This document shows, piece after piece, positions 38,006 to 51,400 of a stretch of 64,000 nucleotides of DNA. The stretch's first letter is position 1. The number at the start of each line of letters is the position of its first letter. The stretch covers positions 1,764,001-1,828,000 of the forward strand of contig JALMGJ010000029.1 in the NCBI GenBank assembly GCA_023362775.1, given 5' to 3'. The notes below the pieces were generated by a model. The model did not search any database. It was given only the letters and a program-made list of their open reading frames with translations, and was not told the DNA's origin. This DNA is from Charina bottae (taxonomy: Eukaryota > Chordata > Lepidosauria > Squamata > Charinaidae). Both the position numbers and the translations under genes were made by a program.

Positions 38006-38884
38006 TGGGCTGTGGGTTTATTTCTTTTGTTTCTTATAAATCTATCTGTATTTTAAAAAAAAACAAGAGCAAGAGATCATATACATTTGTCTTGCAAGAA
38101 GATTGATTTCTTGGCAGCCTTGAAGACCTTTTAAAAATTGATTACCTGGTGGATAGTGTTAAAAAGAGATATGTCCCAGAGGGAGATGGTGACATCTAAA
38201 TCCATATGTGACAGATTACTGTTTGTATTTGAAAGCTTGCTTCTTCAGGAAACTGCAAAGATAACAAATGAAAAGCAAGAAAGTAACATGACAGAAATTT
38301 GTTGCTACCTGTCTCAGCCTTTCTGTGCTCAACAGCATTTATATTCAACTCAGTGAATCAGATTTTCAAAACTCCAAACTTATTTCTCCAAAACCTATGC
38401 AGCTTATTTGGTCCTATTCTGCTAATGTATTTTTAAAAAGAAAAAGAAACAGCTCACTTTGTAACCTAAAATATCTCTGCAAATATCTCTAGAAGATACC
38501 TATAGAAGTTGTTAAAAAAAAGACTGTGGATTCTGAAGCTAGGTTCATGAAAATATGATTTCTTTGGTTTAGTTTGAGATGTTCTATGAACCCAACCATT
38601 GTGGTTTCAAAATTATTTATAGTGTAGCATTTTGTGTAAAGTAAGTATGGTTGTAGTTTTATAACCATTGTGGTGTGCGAATCCAGCTACTTTTTTTCTA
38701 CAATAAAACATGGTTTGACCATTGACTCATGATGAGTGAACTCAACCTGACTCGAAAACCAGAAATGCCATGCACTGAGCCAGAGCTATCAATATGATTC
38801 CCTGAGAAATCTGTGCTTTAGGATTAGGATTTAGGCACAGAGTGATGTACAACATCATCCTTTGGGAAGGTGATGGATTAATTG
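37867..38884. other. SCUBE1: SCUBE1 intron, with a (TG)n run
   Basis: (TG)n at 37965-38004. 38580-38710 repeats ACCATTGTGG and may be a decayed inverted-repeat element. Otherwise unassigned. Confidence 0.5.
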
Positions 38885-39118
38885 CTTGCTTGTTAGATTT
38901 ATATCTAGCCTTTCCTCCTTGGAGTTCATGCCAGCTTATTTGGGACCCTCAGAACAAAAACTGTGTGAAATTAGTTGGTCTGAGAGAGAGGGACTGTCCC
39001 AAAGTCATCCAGGGACTTCCACTGGATGACTTCCATGTGACTTCCATGGCTGAGAGGGAACTTGGATCTGGGTCTCCACAAGCTCAGAGACTTAACACCA
39101 CATTGGCTATAGCAAGAC
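38885..39118 (-). mobile_element. Old tRNA/MIR-like SINE, antisense
   Basis: On the minus strand it runs TAGCCAATGTGGTGTTAAGT, CTGAGCTTGTGGAGACCCAG and so on to a GACCAACTAATTTCACACAG region. The order matches the SINE bodies in this window but is strongly diverged. Confidence 0.6.
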
Positions 39119-39734
39119 AATCTATTAATATCTAGTGAACAGAGTCTACTTGATTCACTTAAGGCTCCTTCTCAAGTAACTCTGCTAGTTCTGTCTTTGT
39201 GGGTAGAAAGTGATGCCCTGTTCCCCATCATGGTGACTCAGAGGCCACTGTTTGCCTCCCTTCCTCCCATAGAGTCTTTCTTTTTACAGAGCTGTATCTT
39301 TGACCATCCCATGATGACAGGTAGAAATTCAATGGGTACATAATTAGGGTCCTCTCAGATGAACATATCCCACAATGCTGTGGGGTCTCCAGGGGGGCTT
39401 TGCACATTGAGCCAATTAACTTTAGAAGAAGTTAACTGATGATTAATTGAGTTAATCCAAAGGAAATGCAGTGAAGGTCGTTTTGCTGAGTTTCCTCAGT
39501 AGCTGCAGGGTGGGTGGAAATTCCCATATTGCCCCTGCTCCTGGGATTTCCCTCCCTCCCGCAAGTGAAAATGCTATTGGGTCTTGCCACTGTTTCCCAC
39601 TGCTTTCTGGCCAGTCAGAAGGGTGCCTTTGCTGTGCCCATCAAGACTAGTTTGTTTGTTTTGACCCCCAAATGTCTAACCCATGTCTACGCATGAGAAT
39701 ACGTATGTTAGGAGAAACCAGGACAAGAATGCAT
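39119..39734. other. SCUBE1: SCUBE1 intron, unassigned
   Basis: No assignable feature. Confidence 0.5.
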
Positions 39735-40835
39735 GTGTATTTTTATTTTATTCTATTTTTATTTACTTGTTTAGCACATTTATATGGTCACCCATCCATG
39801 AAAAGCACTCTGGGCAATGAACAAGATAAAAATAGAACCAATTTCACAATCTATTAAAAAGAACCAGGTTGAGGCCAATAAAAGAACTCAATAACATAAT
39901 AAACACTCCTGCTCCCACATCAGAGCTCCATTAACATCCTGGCCCCATGCCTGGGGGAATAGCTGGGTCTTCACAGATTTCCAGAAGGCCAGCATGGTCA
40001 GGGCAGTCCATATCTCAGCTGGGAGGCTGTTCTACAAGACAGGTACCATGACAGAGAAGGCACGCTTCCTAGGGCCCACCAAGGGGACTCAGAGAGGCGC
40101 ACTCTGCCAGATTTGTTTGGATGGGCAGAAACTGTCAGGGAGAGGTGGTCTTACAGGTAACCTGGCCCATGCCATGCAGAGCTTTAAACATGACAACCAG
40201 TACCTTGAATTGCCCCTGGAAGCTTATTGGTAGTCAGGAAGCTTACACAGGAGTGATATTGCATGAGTGTACCATTATTGCACATGCTGCTGTACCCTGG
40301 ACCTGCTGAAGCTTCCAGACACTCTTTAAAGGCTAGCCCTATTGCAATAGGCCAATCGGGAGATGACTAAGGCATGAGTGACCACAAGCAGTGACTTCCA
40401 AACTAGGAATGGATGCAACTGATGATATTGATCCATCCATCCATCCATCCATCATCTATCTATCTAATCTATCTATCACATTTCTTCACCGGCCATCTCG
40501 GCAAGCGACTCTTAACCCTGTGTCAATGGATGACTTCACCCAGTGGTTTCATGTAGAAGTTAAATAGGACTGGGGAGAAGGTTGAGGCCTGTGGCACCCC
40601 ATGAAGCAGGAATCTAGGGCTAAACCTCTCCCCCTCACCAACACCGACTGCATCTGTCCTCAGAGGAAGGAGAACTACCAAAGAACTATGGCCCCCATGC
40701 CCAGCCCCCTCAGCCAGGCCAGAAAGATACCATGACCTTTTCATGAAAAATCAAGGAGGGCCAGGATGGATACACCACCTCCATCCCAAACCCACCAGAG
40801 GTCATCCACAAGTGCAGTTAATGCATGCTAGCCTA
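39735..40835 (-). mobile_element. L2-clade LINE, 3' part, antisense and degraded
   Basis: On the minus strand, around 40530-40605, the RT block GVPQASTFSPVLFNFYMKPL is readable (motif B, with A for the usual G after Q). The 3' region resembles the L2 copy at 11.4-13.1 kb. An (ATCC)n/(ATCT)n run at 40433-40476 interrupts it. Not functional. Confidence 0.75.
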
Positions 40836-41060
40836 ATATCCTAGCCTGAAACCTGGGTCCAGATAATCCATTATTTATGAGAAATGTTTGCCAAAATATT
40901 TGTGGACCGATGTGGAAATGAGATATATCTATCACTGAAACATGCCTTCCTACCTTTTGTGATGTTGGACAATGGTTTTGATACAGTTTCTATTGTTTTG
41001 CATCCCCAAGAGCTTTTAAAGTAATAAAATATTGTAACCTTTTAATTTGGGGGTCCAGTG
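40836..41060. other. SCUBE1: SCUBE1 intron, unassigned
   Basis: Nothing recognised. Confidence 0.5.
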
Positions 41061-41200
41061 CAGCAGTGGGGAACCTGTGACTTTTCAAATGTTGTTGGGT
41101 TGTCACTCCTGTTGGGCACACTAACTGGGGTTGATGGACATTATAATGTCTGACACCTGATTGAGGATCTGGAGCAACAAGTGGTTAACCTGTACGTTTT
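41061..41200. mobile_element. Decayed hAT-like inverted-repeat element
   Basis: CAGCAGTGGGGAACCTGTGA followed by CAAATGTTGTTGGGTTGTCA resembles the 5' end of a common amniote hAT-type element (GTGGGGAACCTGTGGCC, then CAGATGTTGTTGGAC). The 3' end is not clean and no duplication was found. Confidence 0.5.
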
Positions 41201-41659
41201 GCAACAGAGATGTTTTCACAAGATTGTGTTATCATAGTGAATTTTAGGAGGAAAAGTCACCTCATGAAGCCATCGCTATCAGAGAATGGCTGTGTAAAAC
41301 CTGGTCTCTCCTCCTGAATCTTGTCTCTTAAACTGAAGAAGTTTACAATGATCAAGTCTGAAAAGTCCTATCTAAAGTAAAATTAGGAATATGGCTCCTG
41401 TGCCTAGCTATTATTTTATACCTTTTGAAGATACGGGGGTACACTTTTTCTAATTTTACATATTTGTTGGCAGTTTTAAAAGTCTGATACTTCTAGTTTA
41501 TTCTATCTCCTTGTGGTCTTTTCCTGGGGTTTCCTCAGTGTTGTTATTGCATACAAGATTGGATTGCATTAAGTGTCCTTAATGTTAGGATTCCCCCCCC
41601 CTTTAAGTTAGTAGAGTACCTCTCTTTTTTGATATGAATATATGGTGTTTAAACAAACG

Positions 41660-42130
41660 TTGATACATCATCGAAAAGGATCGCTTCAATTTTGCTCTAA
41701 AAGCATAATGCAATTCAAGAAAATCCTTCATTCCTTGAAGGAGACTAATAGCTAAACATTTACTGGCTAGAGTGCGAAATGAGACAAACCCAAATGATCA
41801 CCCTCGTTCTTTGGCATCATTTAAATGTTGGAACAACCTAGCTTGTGAGATGGACTCCAACAAATGACCCTTTATAGTGTAATTATAACTTACACTTGAT
41901 ATAACTTGATATATACTTTATATAAGGGTACCTGTGTGTGGTAATATATTGTGCATTCTAAACAGATTAAATGTTTCAGTAGTCTGTGTGGACAGAATCT
42001 ATCAATGTTTATTTTCATGGGCATAGCAAATATACTTTTGCCGGGATCCAAGATAGTAATATCCTAACCTGGTATTGTTTTAAAAAGAAGGAACTAAAAG
42101 AATCAAAAGCTCTCCTTGGTATGCCCACAG
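41660..42130 (-). mobile_element. Ancient L1 fragment, antisense
   Basis: The minus strand near 41800-41830 reads NDAKERG, in the context that gives DAKERGGLGLP in the intact L1s of this window. Surrounding similarity is weak. Confidence 0.4.
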
Positions 42131-45100
42131 CCATCTGAAAGTGGGTCCCAACAATTATTGTAATTTATAGGGAGTGGTTTATTCTCACATGCAAGGGCCT
42201 GAATAAGCACATATTGCTCAGGCTACAAATATGACTGAAAGGATTTCTGCTGTGTTCTGGGCCATTCTGACAATGTTTTCAAATCAACCCAGCGTGGCAG
42301 TTCTCCTCTTCCCCTACTTAGGATTTGGTTTGGCTTTTTTTTAAAAAAAAACTATTCCATTTTTAGATCATGCTGTTCTCTTTGTTAGATTCTATGCTCT
42401 GTGTCACTCTGCCTGTGGTCTATTTTCATGTGAAGAATTTGTATGGTAAGTTTTGGCTATGATACATACACCATTTTTTCCCTTTTTGCTCTTCCTGTTA
42501 GGTTCACTCATGTTTTTTCTCTCTGTCCCAAAAAGCTTTGCTTTTTTTAGCATGTCATTTTGCATATGCTAAGTAGAATACAAAGTGGTGAATGAGGAAG
42601 GCCACCCCCCAATGCAGCTCTAAGGGACTGGAGGACCTAAGTGATCGTGTACATGAAAATTCCCGTTGTGTCCAGTGTCTCAGTTGTCAAGACATACATG
42701 CATAAGGGTGGGATTGGTATCATGATGTCATCACACGCATCATCATTTTGACATAAGTTTTGTTTGATGCCCATACCCATGACCTAACCCTTTGGAGAAC
42801 TTGTTTTCCAAATGGGACTGGTGTTGAGATTTTTTGTAATGCAATGCAGTCATTAAGTATAATTTGAAATGTAGGTTAGAGGAAAGGAAGTTCTTACAGA
42901 AGTATAATTACCAGCAAGAAGTATTGTCTTCCACTCTAAATCAAAATGTCTCTAAAAAGAATCCTGGAAGTGCATTATCTAAGTTACCAGTGAAAGTTAT
43001 AAATGTATTGTACTTTCATTTGAACAGCAGGGAGAAGAAGACACATACTGTACTAAGCTTTTGATGAGAATAGTAGTTCTGAAAATCTATAAGATATAAA
43101 ATTTGTTTTACAATTCATTGGCGTAGCTACACCCACACATTTGAGAAATTGTATCAGTTACAATACAGTGGTCATTGCAAATATCTACTTGTCTGTGCTC
43201 AGCCATTCAACTTACCTTAAAATACATAGATTTTATATCATCCTGGTTAAGGCTTCTGAAGCAACAGAGAACAACCTGAGGCATGAAACAGGCCTTTAGA
43301 TTAGAATCTGCAGTTTTGTTGTTTTGCTCTTTCCTCTAACATTTGTAATGCATACATTGCCCATCAGTGATCACACATTCAGAAGCCTTATTCCAAATTA
43401 AACCTGCATATTATTTCAGCATAGGGCATGTACAGACCAATACTACTTTTTCAAAGCTCAGGTATCCATCAACACAATAGTTCACCAAGTCAGTTTGGCA
43501 TCTCCTTGTCTTTTAAAAATCTAATTCACACATTCAGTCCTCGCTTGATCCTGGTGGGTTTCTGAACAGATAGCAAGGTGACGTCACCTGGACCCTAGGA
43601 ATCATTGCGCATACGAAGCGACCCTGTCAGCTGGGGAGTCTGGTGAGCTCTGTTACAATTACAGTTTAGTGATGTGTGTGTGTGAATCGGTCACAGGAAT
43701 GTATTTTCTGACTTTTCCACTTGTAAGACATATATGGCTATAAACATACAGTAGGTGTTTAATGAAAACAGTAACCAATTACACATAGTATCAAGAGTCT
43801 AAAGGAAGTGGGGAAGCTTAGAAATTCTGTAAAATAAACACACATCCCAGTGAATGATATACTTAGGATATACTGTATATTGAATACCAGGCTGTATAAA
43901 GACAAATGAGCTTCAGTCTTTTCAAGAATGAGAATCATTTGGTATTTTCATGTGTCCATTTTAAAGATGTTATTTATAGCTGTGGAAAGAAAAATAAAAG
44001 AGGCCATTGACTTGGTAAAAGGTGATTCCCGTGGAACCCATCACCTTTAAATAAAATGCACCCATACTTGTCCTCCATAGTGAAATTATTTTCACATGCC
44101 TTGTCACTGTTGCAACTGATATGGAAAGAAATACAGCGAAAACTGAGACGAGTTATTTATGTTGCTCACAATGTTTTTCCAGTTAACAGAACTGACCTCC
44201 TCCTGTTCAGGAGGCACTGTTTCAAACAACATCACTGTAGTGCATAATTGCAGCTGTTTCAGTTGCTTCAAATTAGCATTTCCTCATCAGTTCTAGAGTT
44301 TAAACCAACTAATAACTTGGGCCCTTTCCAAACTAATGCTGCTCCTTTGAGTTCCTGCTTAATACAGAGCCAAAGTTGTAATTTTATTCCACTGTTACTT
44401 CATGTGATCAGTCAGTCGTAGTTTCCAGGGGAGATTCTGGGTGAAGGTGGAAAATATATACTATTGGTTATTCTTTAACCAAATTATTCTCCCTCCATCA
44501 TCAATTAAAACCATATATTTTGTTAGGACAAGATACTGCTATCCAAGCAAAATGTTAATACAACAAGGACCGTTAAGCTAAAGTTCCTTAGTGAGATAAG
44601 TTTGTTGCCCTCCTGAAACCAGGAGAAATTCCTATGCTTGTCTCTTAATAGTTCCACAAAGGCAAACTCTTGTTATATTGAAGCATCATATCAAACCATA
44701 TGCAATGTGTGAAATGCATACTCATCTTCTAGCTAACATTCTGCTTTGGTAATTGGGAGTAGAAAAAGTTTGCCTCAAATATTTTTGACCATCAGACATC
44801 CAAATATTTATTTATTTTATTAAAAAAATTATAGCTGCATTGTCTTTCTTGTTTATTTATTGATTTTGGATTTCTGTATATCTCTTTTGTTCTCTCCATT
44901 TTATCACTGATACCTCGATTATTTTCATTCCAGTAAACCAAAGATTCAGCTATTTTGGCTGCGTATCCTGTAATTAATATAAAAATTCAAAATTTTCAAA
45001 GAAAATGTAGAATTCCAATGTATTTACTAAATAAGAAATATAAAGTTTGAATTTGAATTTAATTTTTCTGAATTTTGAAAAAAAATATTGCATCTTTTTT

Positions 45101-45465
45101 CACATTTTCCATCTGAAATTGGTAAGAGAAAATGGAAAACACTTTTGGCAGAAACAAACTAATAGACTGCTATTTTAGTTAGTTTCAATATTTGCAGCCT
45201 AAAGTTATTCAGTTAAACTCACAGTGCTACACATAAAAATATAATGGTTTTGTAATTGATTGAGCCAATTGGATTCTAGGTTTTAGTATAGTTCAGTTGT
45301 TTTATGACATTGTGCAATAAATGAATTCCTCTGTTTTAAAATGCTATGTGGGAGTGCTGAAAATAGAAAGATAAATACAGAAGTTGATTGGGATTTACCA
45401 CAATTTCAGAAAGACTCTTCAGTTGCTATTATTTGAGGATTATACCATCCCCAAAATGTGATTTA
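42131..45465. other. SCUBE1: SCUBE1 intron, unassigned
   Basis: The longest stretch free of recognisable repeats apart from the early introns. No exon signal with a SCUBE1-like frame. Confidence 0.5.
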
Positions 45466-45473
45466 CTGTATAT

Positions 45474-45718
45474 CAGGGGTGGGGAACCTTTTTTCTGCCA
45501 AGGGCCAATTGGATATTTATAACTGAGGACCGGGGGGGTGGGGGTGGGGTTTCTGGGATTTCCACAGACTGGGGGCCGGAGTTTGCGGGTGGGAGCCAAT
45601 CACAAGCACTGGGGGCGGGATTTGCGGGCAGGAGCCAATCACGTGGAAGGGGCAGGGTTTGTGGGTGGAAGCCCCACGGGCCTTATACGGCCCGCAGGCC
45701 TGACATTGCCCACCCCTG
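45474..45718. mobile_element. hAT element of a second family, 245 bp
   Basis: Ends CAGGGGTGGGGAACCT and GCCCACCCCTG. Perfect 8-bp duplication CTGTATAT at 45466-45473 and 45719-45726. The interior repeats GGGAGCCAATCAC-like units. Distinct from the CAGAGCTTTCC family. Confidence 0.92.
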
Positions 45719-45726
45719 CTGTATAT

Positions 45727-46884
45727 GATGGAACTTAGTACCATCTCAGGTAATCCATTTGATTGCTTTCAACATGACAGCACAGATGTTAGTGCAGAAG
45801 CAATATAATCAAATGCTGAATCATTAAAAAATGAATAACAGTTCATCTCCAAACCAGAATCCCAAGCCATTTGGTTAATGATGTGAGGAAAATCCAAAAC
45901 TTTATTATAATTACACATTTGCCTTGATGGACATGCTTCCTTAGTAAATCTTAAAATCAATAACCTGGCCCTGAGCTCAGCATCAAGATACTGTTCAGAA
46001 AGCAGGTGGGCATTTCTTTCCCCTAAGGAGTTGCAGTCTAAAATTTGACACAGGGAAAACTCGAGTAGTGGAGACAAAAAGAGGTAGAAGAGAAAATACA
46101 TTCTTGTGGAAGCACTAGAAAAACGGTAGAAAAGCAGCATCCAGTGAGTATTCCAGAGTAGCAGGAAAGATGGAAAGGACAGAGGGAGGACAAAGCAGGA
46201 AGACTTTGGAAGAGTCGAAGTGCCTATTCCAGCAAAACGTGCGGGCACACAGCCCAACAGAACTTTGAAGGGAAGGGCAAGGAATTTGAGCAAGCCCAAA
46301 GCTAGTGCGAAGGGTTAAAGAGAACGCCCCTGATATGCAAGAACAGGTGGATAGTTTTGTAGAACAATGGACAAACATGAAAGAACCAAGATTAAATCAT
46401 GGAAAAACTGAGAGGAAAAGTTTTCAAGCAGCTAGGGAAGATTTTGTGGAATACATTTTACACTGAAGAGACAGAGAGAAATCCCTTGCAGTGGAAGATG
46501 TTGAAAGATCTTTCAAATATATATTAATTGAACTATTTTAATTGTATGAGACACATGAACACACTGTATAGGCTGAAGCAAATATGCATAAAGTGGAATG
46601 TGATTGCACAACTGCAGTTTATTTGCTCTTCACTTGCTCCCCTCAATATATTTTTCCATCTTACTTGCACTGTTGGGGAAAAAGTTCATGCTGAACCGTT
46701 CTCTTCTGCACAAATCTTCTGGTCTGTTAAAATGTTTTTCTTCCACTGTGGGCAGGAATCTTCACTCAGGTGAAATTTTCTTGTTCCCCAAAATTCAGGA
46801 TGATATATAATATTCCTAGGTCATTTCTCTCAGAAGTACAGGACTGATCCCTTGTTCTGTTTCTTCACCTGCTGTTTCTGACAG
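45727..46884. other. SCUBE1: SCUBE1 intron, end
   Basis: Ends in the pyrimidine-rich acceptor (CTGTTTCTTCACCTGCTG, then TTTCTGACAG). The minus-strand frame at 46299-45769 is not similar to anything I recognise. Confidence 0.6.
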
Positions 46885-47007
46885 ATATAGATGAGTGTCT
46901 GGTGAACAACGGTGGCTGTGACCACTTCTGCAGGAACACGGTGGGAAGCTTTGAATGCAGCTGCCAAAAGGGCTACAAATTATTAACGGATGAACGAACC
47001 TGCCAAG
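46885..47007 (+). CDS. SCUBE1: SCUBE1 internal exon, calcium-binding EGF domain
   Basis: A 123-bp phase 1-1 exon with acceptor CTGACAG ending at 46884 and donor GTAATT at 47008. With the split codon it begins DIDEC, the calcium-ligand start of a cbEGF module. It continues [22 protein letters not shown] and [14 protein letters not shown]. The C-R-N-x4-F-x-C spacing fits the Asp/Asn beta-hydroxylation consensus. The residues match SCUBE1 ([18 protein letters not shown]). The next expected module was not found before 64000, so the following intron exceeds about 17 kb if the assembly is right. Confidence 0.96.
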
Positions 47008-48064
47008 GTAATTGCTTAAATTAAATCTTAATTCCTTTCTTCTTACATAGTGATGACAGTGAGTGCCCACCAAAACCTCCTTGGTTATTTGGCATCAAAA
47101 AATTGCAGTAAAACTAGTGTTATACTCTAGCTATTTTTTCCCGAATAAATACTGTTTACTAGAATAAATCTCAATTCCTGTTCTGAAGGCAAAATGCATG
47201 CAGTATCCAGCTAAAATAGCAAGACTCCTATCTGCTTAAAACAACAGTCAAACCCAACCTGAAGTTGGGTACAGGAATTATTCCATAATTTCATTTAGCA
47301 GCTGTTATAAAGAAGATTCCTTGATGCTGTTGCAGTTGGAATTTTTGCAGTTCCCTCCCTTTGACAAATGTTTGATGGTATATGTTATTTGAAATGTCAA
47401 ATAATTAACATGAAACAGAAGGAAGAGTCTTTAGAAAATAAAGTGACCCAAGCAAAAAAATGCTTTGGTTTTTTCTTTCCCCCAGCTCTAAGACGTCTGT
47501 GTGGTTTGACATGGGGGGTCAGTACTAAGTAAGGTGGCCCTTATGGGAAGAGTGCAGGTTTAGCATGGGCTGGCATATGAGTAATGGCACCAAACATTGT
47601 GCCAGTTGAAAAGTCGTAGGAACTTTAAGTGGTGTCTGCCATGAAAATCACTTATATAAGGATAGGATTTTTTTTTCATGAACTGTACTATGTGAAATCA
47701 TCTCAAGAATAACTTACTTCATTTGTGGATGGATTGTTATGCTACTAACAGTGAAGAGGGTTATTAGGTAAACCAAAGGGGATTTTCCTGGTGCTACACT
47801 GTACAGAGACAAACAACATTTTGGTTGAGAAAATCAGTTAAGCTAGGAACCTCAAGTATCTGGAGTTGGAGACTATTGTAAGCATTCTTCCCAACTGCTG
47901 CCATGATAGATGCAGAAGTTTACTGAATATTCATTTCCCAGAAGGCCAACTGGTGAGGATTTTGAAACGCAACTTAATCAAAGCACCAAAGTATAAGGCA
48001 GAGTTGAGATTGAAGTGCCAAAACAACTCCTATGTTATGCTCCATTATTCATTTTGCGGAAAGT
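47008..48064. other. SCUBE1: SCUBE1 intron after the cbEGF exon
   Basis: Starts with donor GTAATT. No recognised repeat until the BovB insertion. Confidence 0.6.
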
Positions 48065-48075
48065 ATATTGAAGGA

Positions 48076-48790
48076 GGGTGAAAGAGGAGAGTGCAAAAGC
48101 TGGCTTGAAACTCAACATTAAAAAAACCCAGATCATGGCATCTGGTCCCATCACTTCCTGGCAAATAGAAGGGGAAGAAATGGAAGCAGTGACAGATTTT
48201 ATTTTCTTGGGCTCCAAGATCACCGCAGACGGTGAATGCAGCCATGAAATTAAAAGACGCTTGCTCCTTGGGAGGAAAGCTATGGCAAACCTAGACAGCA
48301 TATTAAAAAGCAGAGACATCACCTTGCCAACAAAGATCCGTACAGTTAAAGCTATGGTTTTTCCAGTAGTAATGTATGGCTGTGAGAGTTGGACCATAAG
48401 GAAGCCTGAGCGCCGAAGAATTGATGCTTTCGAACTGTGGTGCTGGAGAAGACTCTTGAGAGTCCCTTGGACTGCAAGGAGGTCAAACCAGTCAATCCTA
48501 AAGGAAATCAACCCTGACTGCTCATTGGAAGGACAGATGCTGAAGCTGAAGCTCAAATACTTTGGCCACCTAATGCGAAGAGAGGACTCACTGGAAAAGA
48601 CCCTGATGCTGGGAAAGACTGAAGGCAAAAGGAGAAGGGGACGGCAGAGGATGAGATGGTTAGATAGCATCACCGATGTAATGAACATGAATTTGAGTAA
48701 ACTCCGAGAGACAGGAAGGCCTGGCGTGCTATGGTCCATGAGGTCACAAAGAGTCGGACACGACTAAACGACTGAACAACAACAACAAAA
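48076..48790 (+). mobile_element. BovB LINE, 5'-truncated 715-bp copy
   Basis: Begins inside the RT C-terminal part (KEESAKAGLKLNIKKTQIMA) and runs to the BovB 3' end (ACAACAACAAAA tail). A 10-bp deletion near 48710 (relative to the copy at 1-1507) shifts the last codons. Flanked by ATATTGAAGGA at 48065-48075 and 48791-48801. Confidence 0.94.
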
Positions 48791-48801
48791 ATATTGAAGG
48801 A

Positions 48802-49578
48802 AAGGAGGCTGAGAACAAGACCTTTGACTAGAGAGCTGAATATAGGTAGCAAGGGATAAATGTCAAATCTTATGTATGTTCCCCTCAAGAACAAAATACC
48901 CATTTACAGATGCCAAACTAGTGATGCTTAGAAAAACAAACACAGCCACACATACACAAATGCAAAATACAGCACATGCAAACAAAACTAGGAAAAAATT
49001 ACAGCTGGGCATAACCACACCAAAGCTTACAGACACACATTTACACACTCACTAAAATGCACACAACACATGTCAGATTTTTCCTTGCTTTTCACCACCA
49101 GAACGTCTGGCCACCCACCCACCTACACACTCCCAGCTCTCCTCTCCCTATATTTTTATGGTCTTTTTCCAGTGGGTATCTGGACGCACTTCAGGAGAAA
49201 GCACTGGCTGCAGCTAACTGCCAGTATTATTTTTCATGTATACCACTAGGGCTCACATAGCAACCAGCAACAGTTCTGAAAATTAAAACAGGGCTGAACA
49301 TATGTGCAGCTTGTCCTATTAGTATTACCAGTTACCAACAGACCACACATAGGGGACTTTATAGGATTGGTGGAAAAGAAATAGTCAAGAAATGAAAATA
49401 CTACAAGTGAGGAGGTGACACTGGCAACTGGAGCCTTCTCCTTTCATCAAGTGAACAGCAGGTGTTGTTTTTTAAACTTTGTGCGTATAGACCTAAAGAT
49501 AGTATGAGGAAGCTATACATGCTAAACCCATGTGATAAAGGAGAAAATGACAAGACTCAATAGACTTAAGATGCTGAG
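48802..49578. other. SCUBE1: SCUBE1 intron, unassigned
   Basis: Includes a CACACA-rich part around 48940-49060. No assignable element. Confidence 0.5.
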
Positions 49579-50028
49579 TGTCAGGATGTCATCCATGCCA
49601 TCCTGCCATGGTGCCAGGAAGGAACATCCCACCACTCCGTTAAACTCACAGGGTCGTTTGAGGGTGCCTGACAGTAAAACTACCAGACATGTAAAGTAGG
49701 GGTTTGGTGTATTCACAGAACTGCAAACTATGTTAAACAAAGACTCACGCTGAGCGTTTCAGCACCCAGGATAGATCAAAGGGCGATATCACCGCGTTAG
49801 TTGATTCAGGCCTAAAAAGATCTGAGAACTGAGAGACAAAGGGAACGGCGATCGAGCCGCAAATCCCGATGGGGGGGAACTTGGAGATTTTAAACTGTTG
49901 GTTGTGAGAGCTTCATTCACTCAAGTCTTTAACGTGCAATGGATCACTGGCTATAATAAAGATTCCTTCATATGCCTGAGTGGCTTGTGTCAGGAACTCT
50001 GAATAGTCAACGGATCGAGGGCATCACA
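49579..50028 (+). repeat. 5' LTR of the Ty3/Gypsy element
   Basis: Starts TGTCAGGATGTC and ends GGGCATCACA. It aligns over its length with the solo LTR at 34579. A polyA-signal-like AATAAAG lies near 49955. No convincing tRNA primer-binding site was seen immediately after 50028. Confidence 0.85.
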
Positions 50029-50572
50029 GAAAGACTCAAGTCAGTATGGCGACCTTACCTGAAAACTCCAAGTTTACAGAGGAAGGTCCACAAATGGAAT
50101 ATCCAGAACCCGCGGGAACCCCTCCAGTGTCAGGAGGGGGAGATGGGGAAGACAAAGGAGAAGAGGGCTCTGGCCAGAGTGCACAGGAGTGCTTGGCACG
50201 AGAAGGCAGCTCGCTGAGTGGGAGAGAAGGGGGAGAGGCGAAACTCGAAACCCCAATGAACTCAACCAGGTGAGAGACCAGGGGATGACTGGAGGAATGG
50301 GGAGTCAAGCCGAAAGTTCCGACCGACCTCGAGAATGCAACTTGACCCAGGACAATGAAAAGAACCAAGCCTGCTTGGTCCCTGGAGGCGGGAGGAAGCA
50401 CTGAGAGGAATCCAGACCAGTGGGTGACTACGCAAGAAAGTGGTCAACCTCAGAGCAGTGGATGGAGAAAATGGAATGAGAGATTAGTTCTGTAGGAGAG
50501 CGCGTATCCGACCTGCAGGAAGCAGTCGGGCAGCTCCTTCAGAAACTGAGCTGGGGGGCAACAACCAGCACG

Positions 50573-51400
50573 GTGGCGACAAAAGATCGGATGTCCTCGG
50601 AAAGAGAGAGCGACGAATCCAAAACAGAGGAAGGTTGCAAGGTAACCAGGTTGGTAACCGCTCGCCCCACTTGTGGCCAAACCCAAGCCAGGGCGATAAG
50701 ACAAACCCTGAGTGCAGATGGGACGTTCAGGGTGAGAGACTTTAGGGTAAAGTTTTCTGGGGACCCTAAAAGCCTGGCCTGCTTCCTAACCCACGTGAGA
50801 GGATTTATGGAAGAATGCGAAGGGTAATTTCCCACCGAAGGCTCCAAGGTGGGGTACATTTCGACCCATCTTGAGGGCAGAGCAGTGGAATGGCTTGTAG
50901 AATTGCACAACTCAGACTCTCCAGAGCTAGAGGATGTTGAGAGTTTCATGAGCACTCTGAGGGATAGGTTTGAAGATCCCCTCTCTAAGTTAAGAGCCAA
51001 GACCAGCTTAAAACATATTAAACAAGGAAGCAGGTCAGTCTCAGAGTACGCCACGGAATTCAGGAGGCTGGCTGGGAATCTGACAGACTGGCCGGAATCA
51101 CTGAAAATTGAATACTTCCAAGGGGGATTACACCCAGAGATCCTAGAGTGGTCCCTAGCAAGGGGGAACCCTGGGACCCTAAGAGGATGGATTTGTCTCG
51201 CCGGTGAAGTAGAAGACATGTGAATCTGCTTCAAGAGACAGCAACAAGCCCAAACAACAGGGAAGCGACCAGCGCCGCCAACCCTTCCCTCGGAGAGACG
51301 GGGAGCTCATAAGACATGGGACGAAGAGAAGGAGTGGTGTGCTAAGAAAGGACTATGCTTTAAATGTGGCAAAGAGGGTCATCGCATTGCCAGCTGCCCC
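50573..51400 (+). pseudogene. Ty3/Gypsy gag remnant with zinc knuckle
   Basis: Capsid-like segments VKFSGDPKSLACFLTHVRGF (about 50750-50810) and YISTHLEGRAVEWLVELHNS (from 50852) share a frame and are separated by a TAA at 50827. They continue to SVSEYATEFRRLAGNLTDWP and YFQGGLHPEI. The nucleocapsid zinc knuckle CFKCGKEGHRIASC (CX2CX4HX4C) is at 51356-51397. Upstream of 50573 the frame is broken several times. Confidence 0.85.

Noticed and set aside
45769..46299. 176-codon minus-strand frame
   Set aside because: No recognisable domain, no splice or promoter support; probably chance in intron sequence.
48035..48739. 234-codon minus-strand frame
   Set aside because: Antisense of the 48 kb BovB copy; the same antisense translation appears at 25.4 and 1.2 kb.
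50539..51234. 231-codon minus-strand frame
   Set aside because: Antisense shadow of the gypsy gag region.
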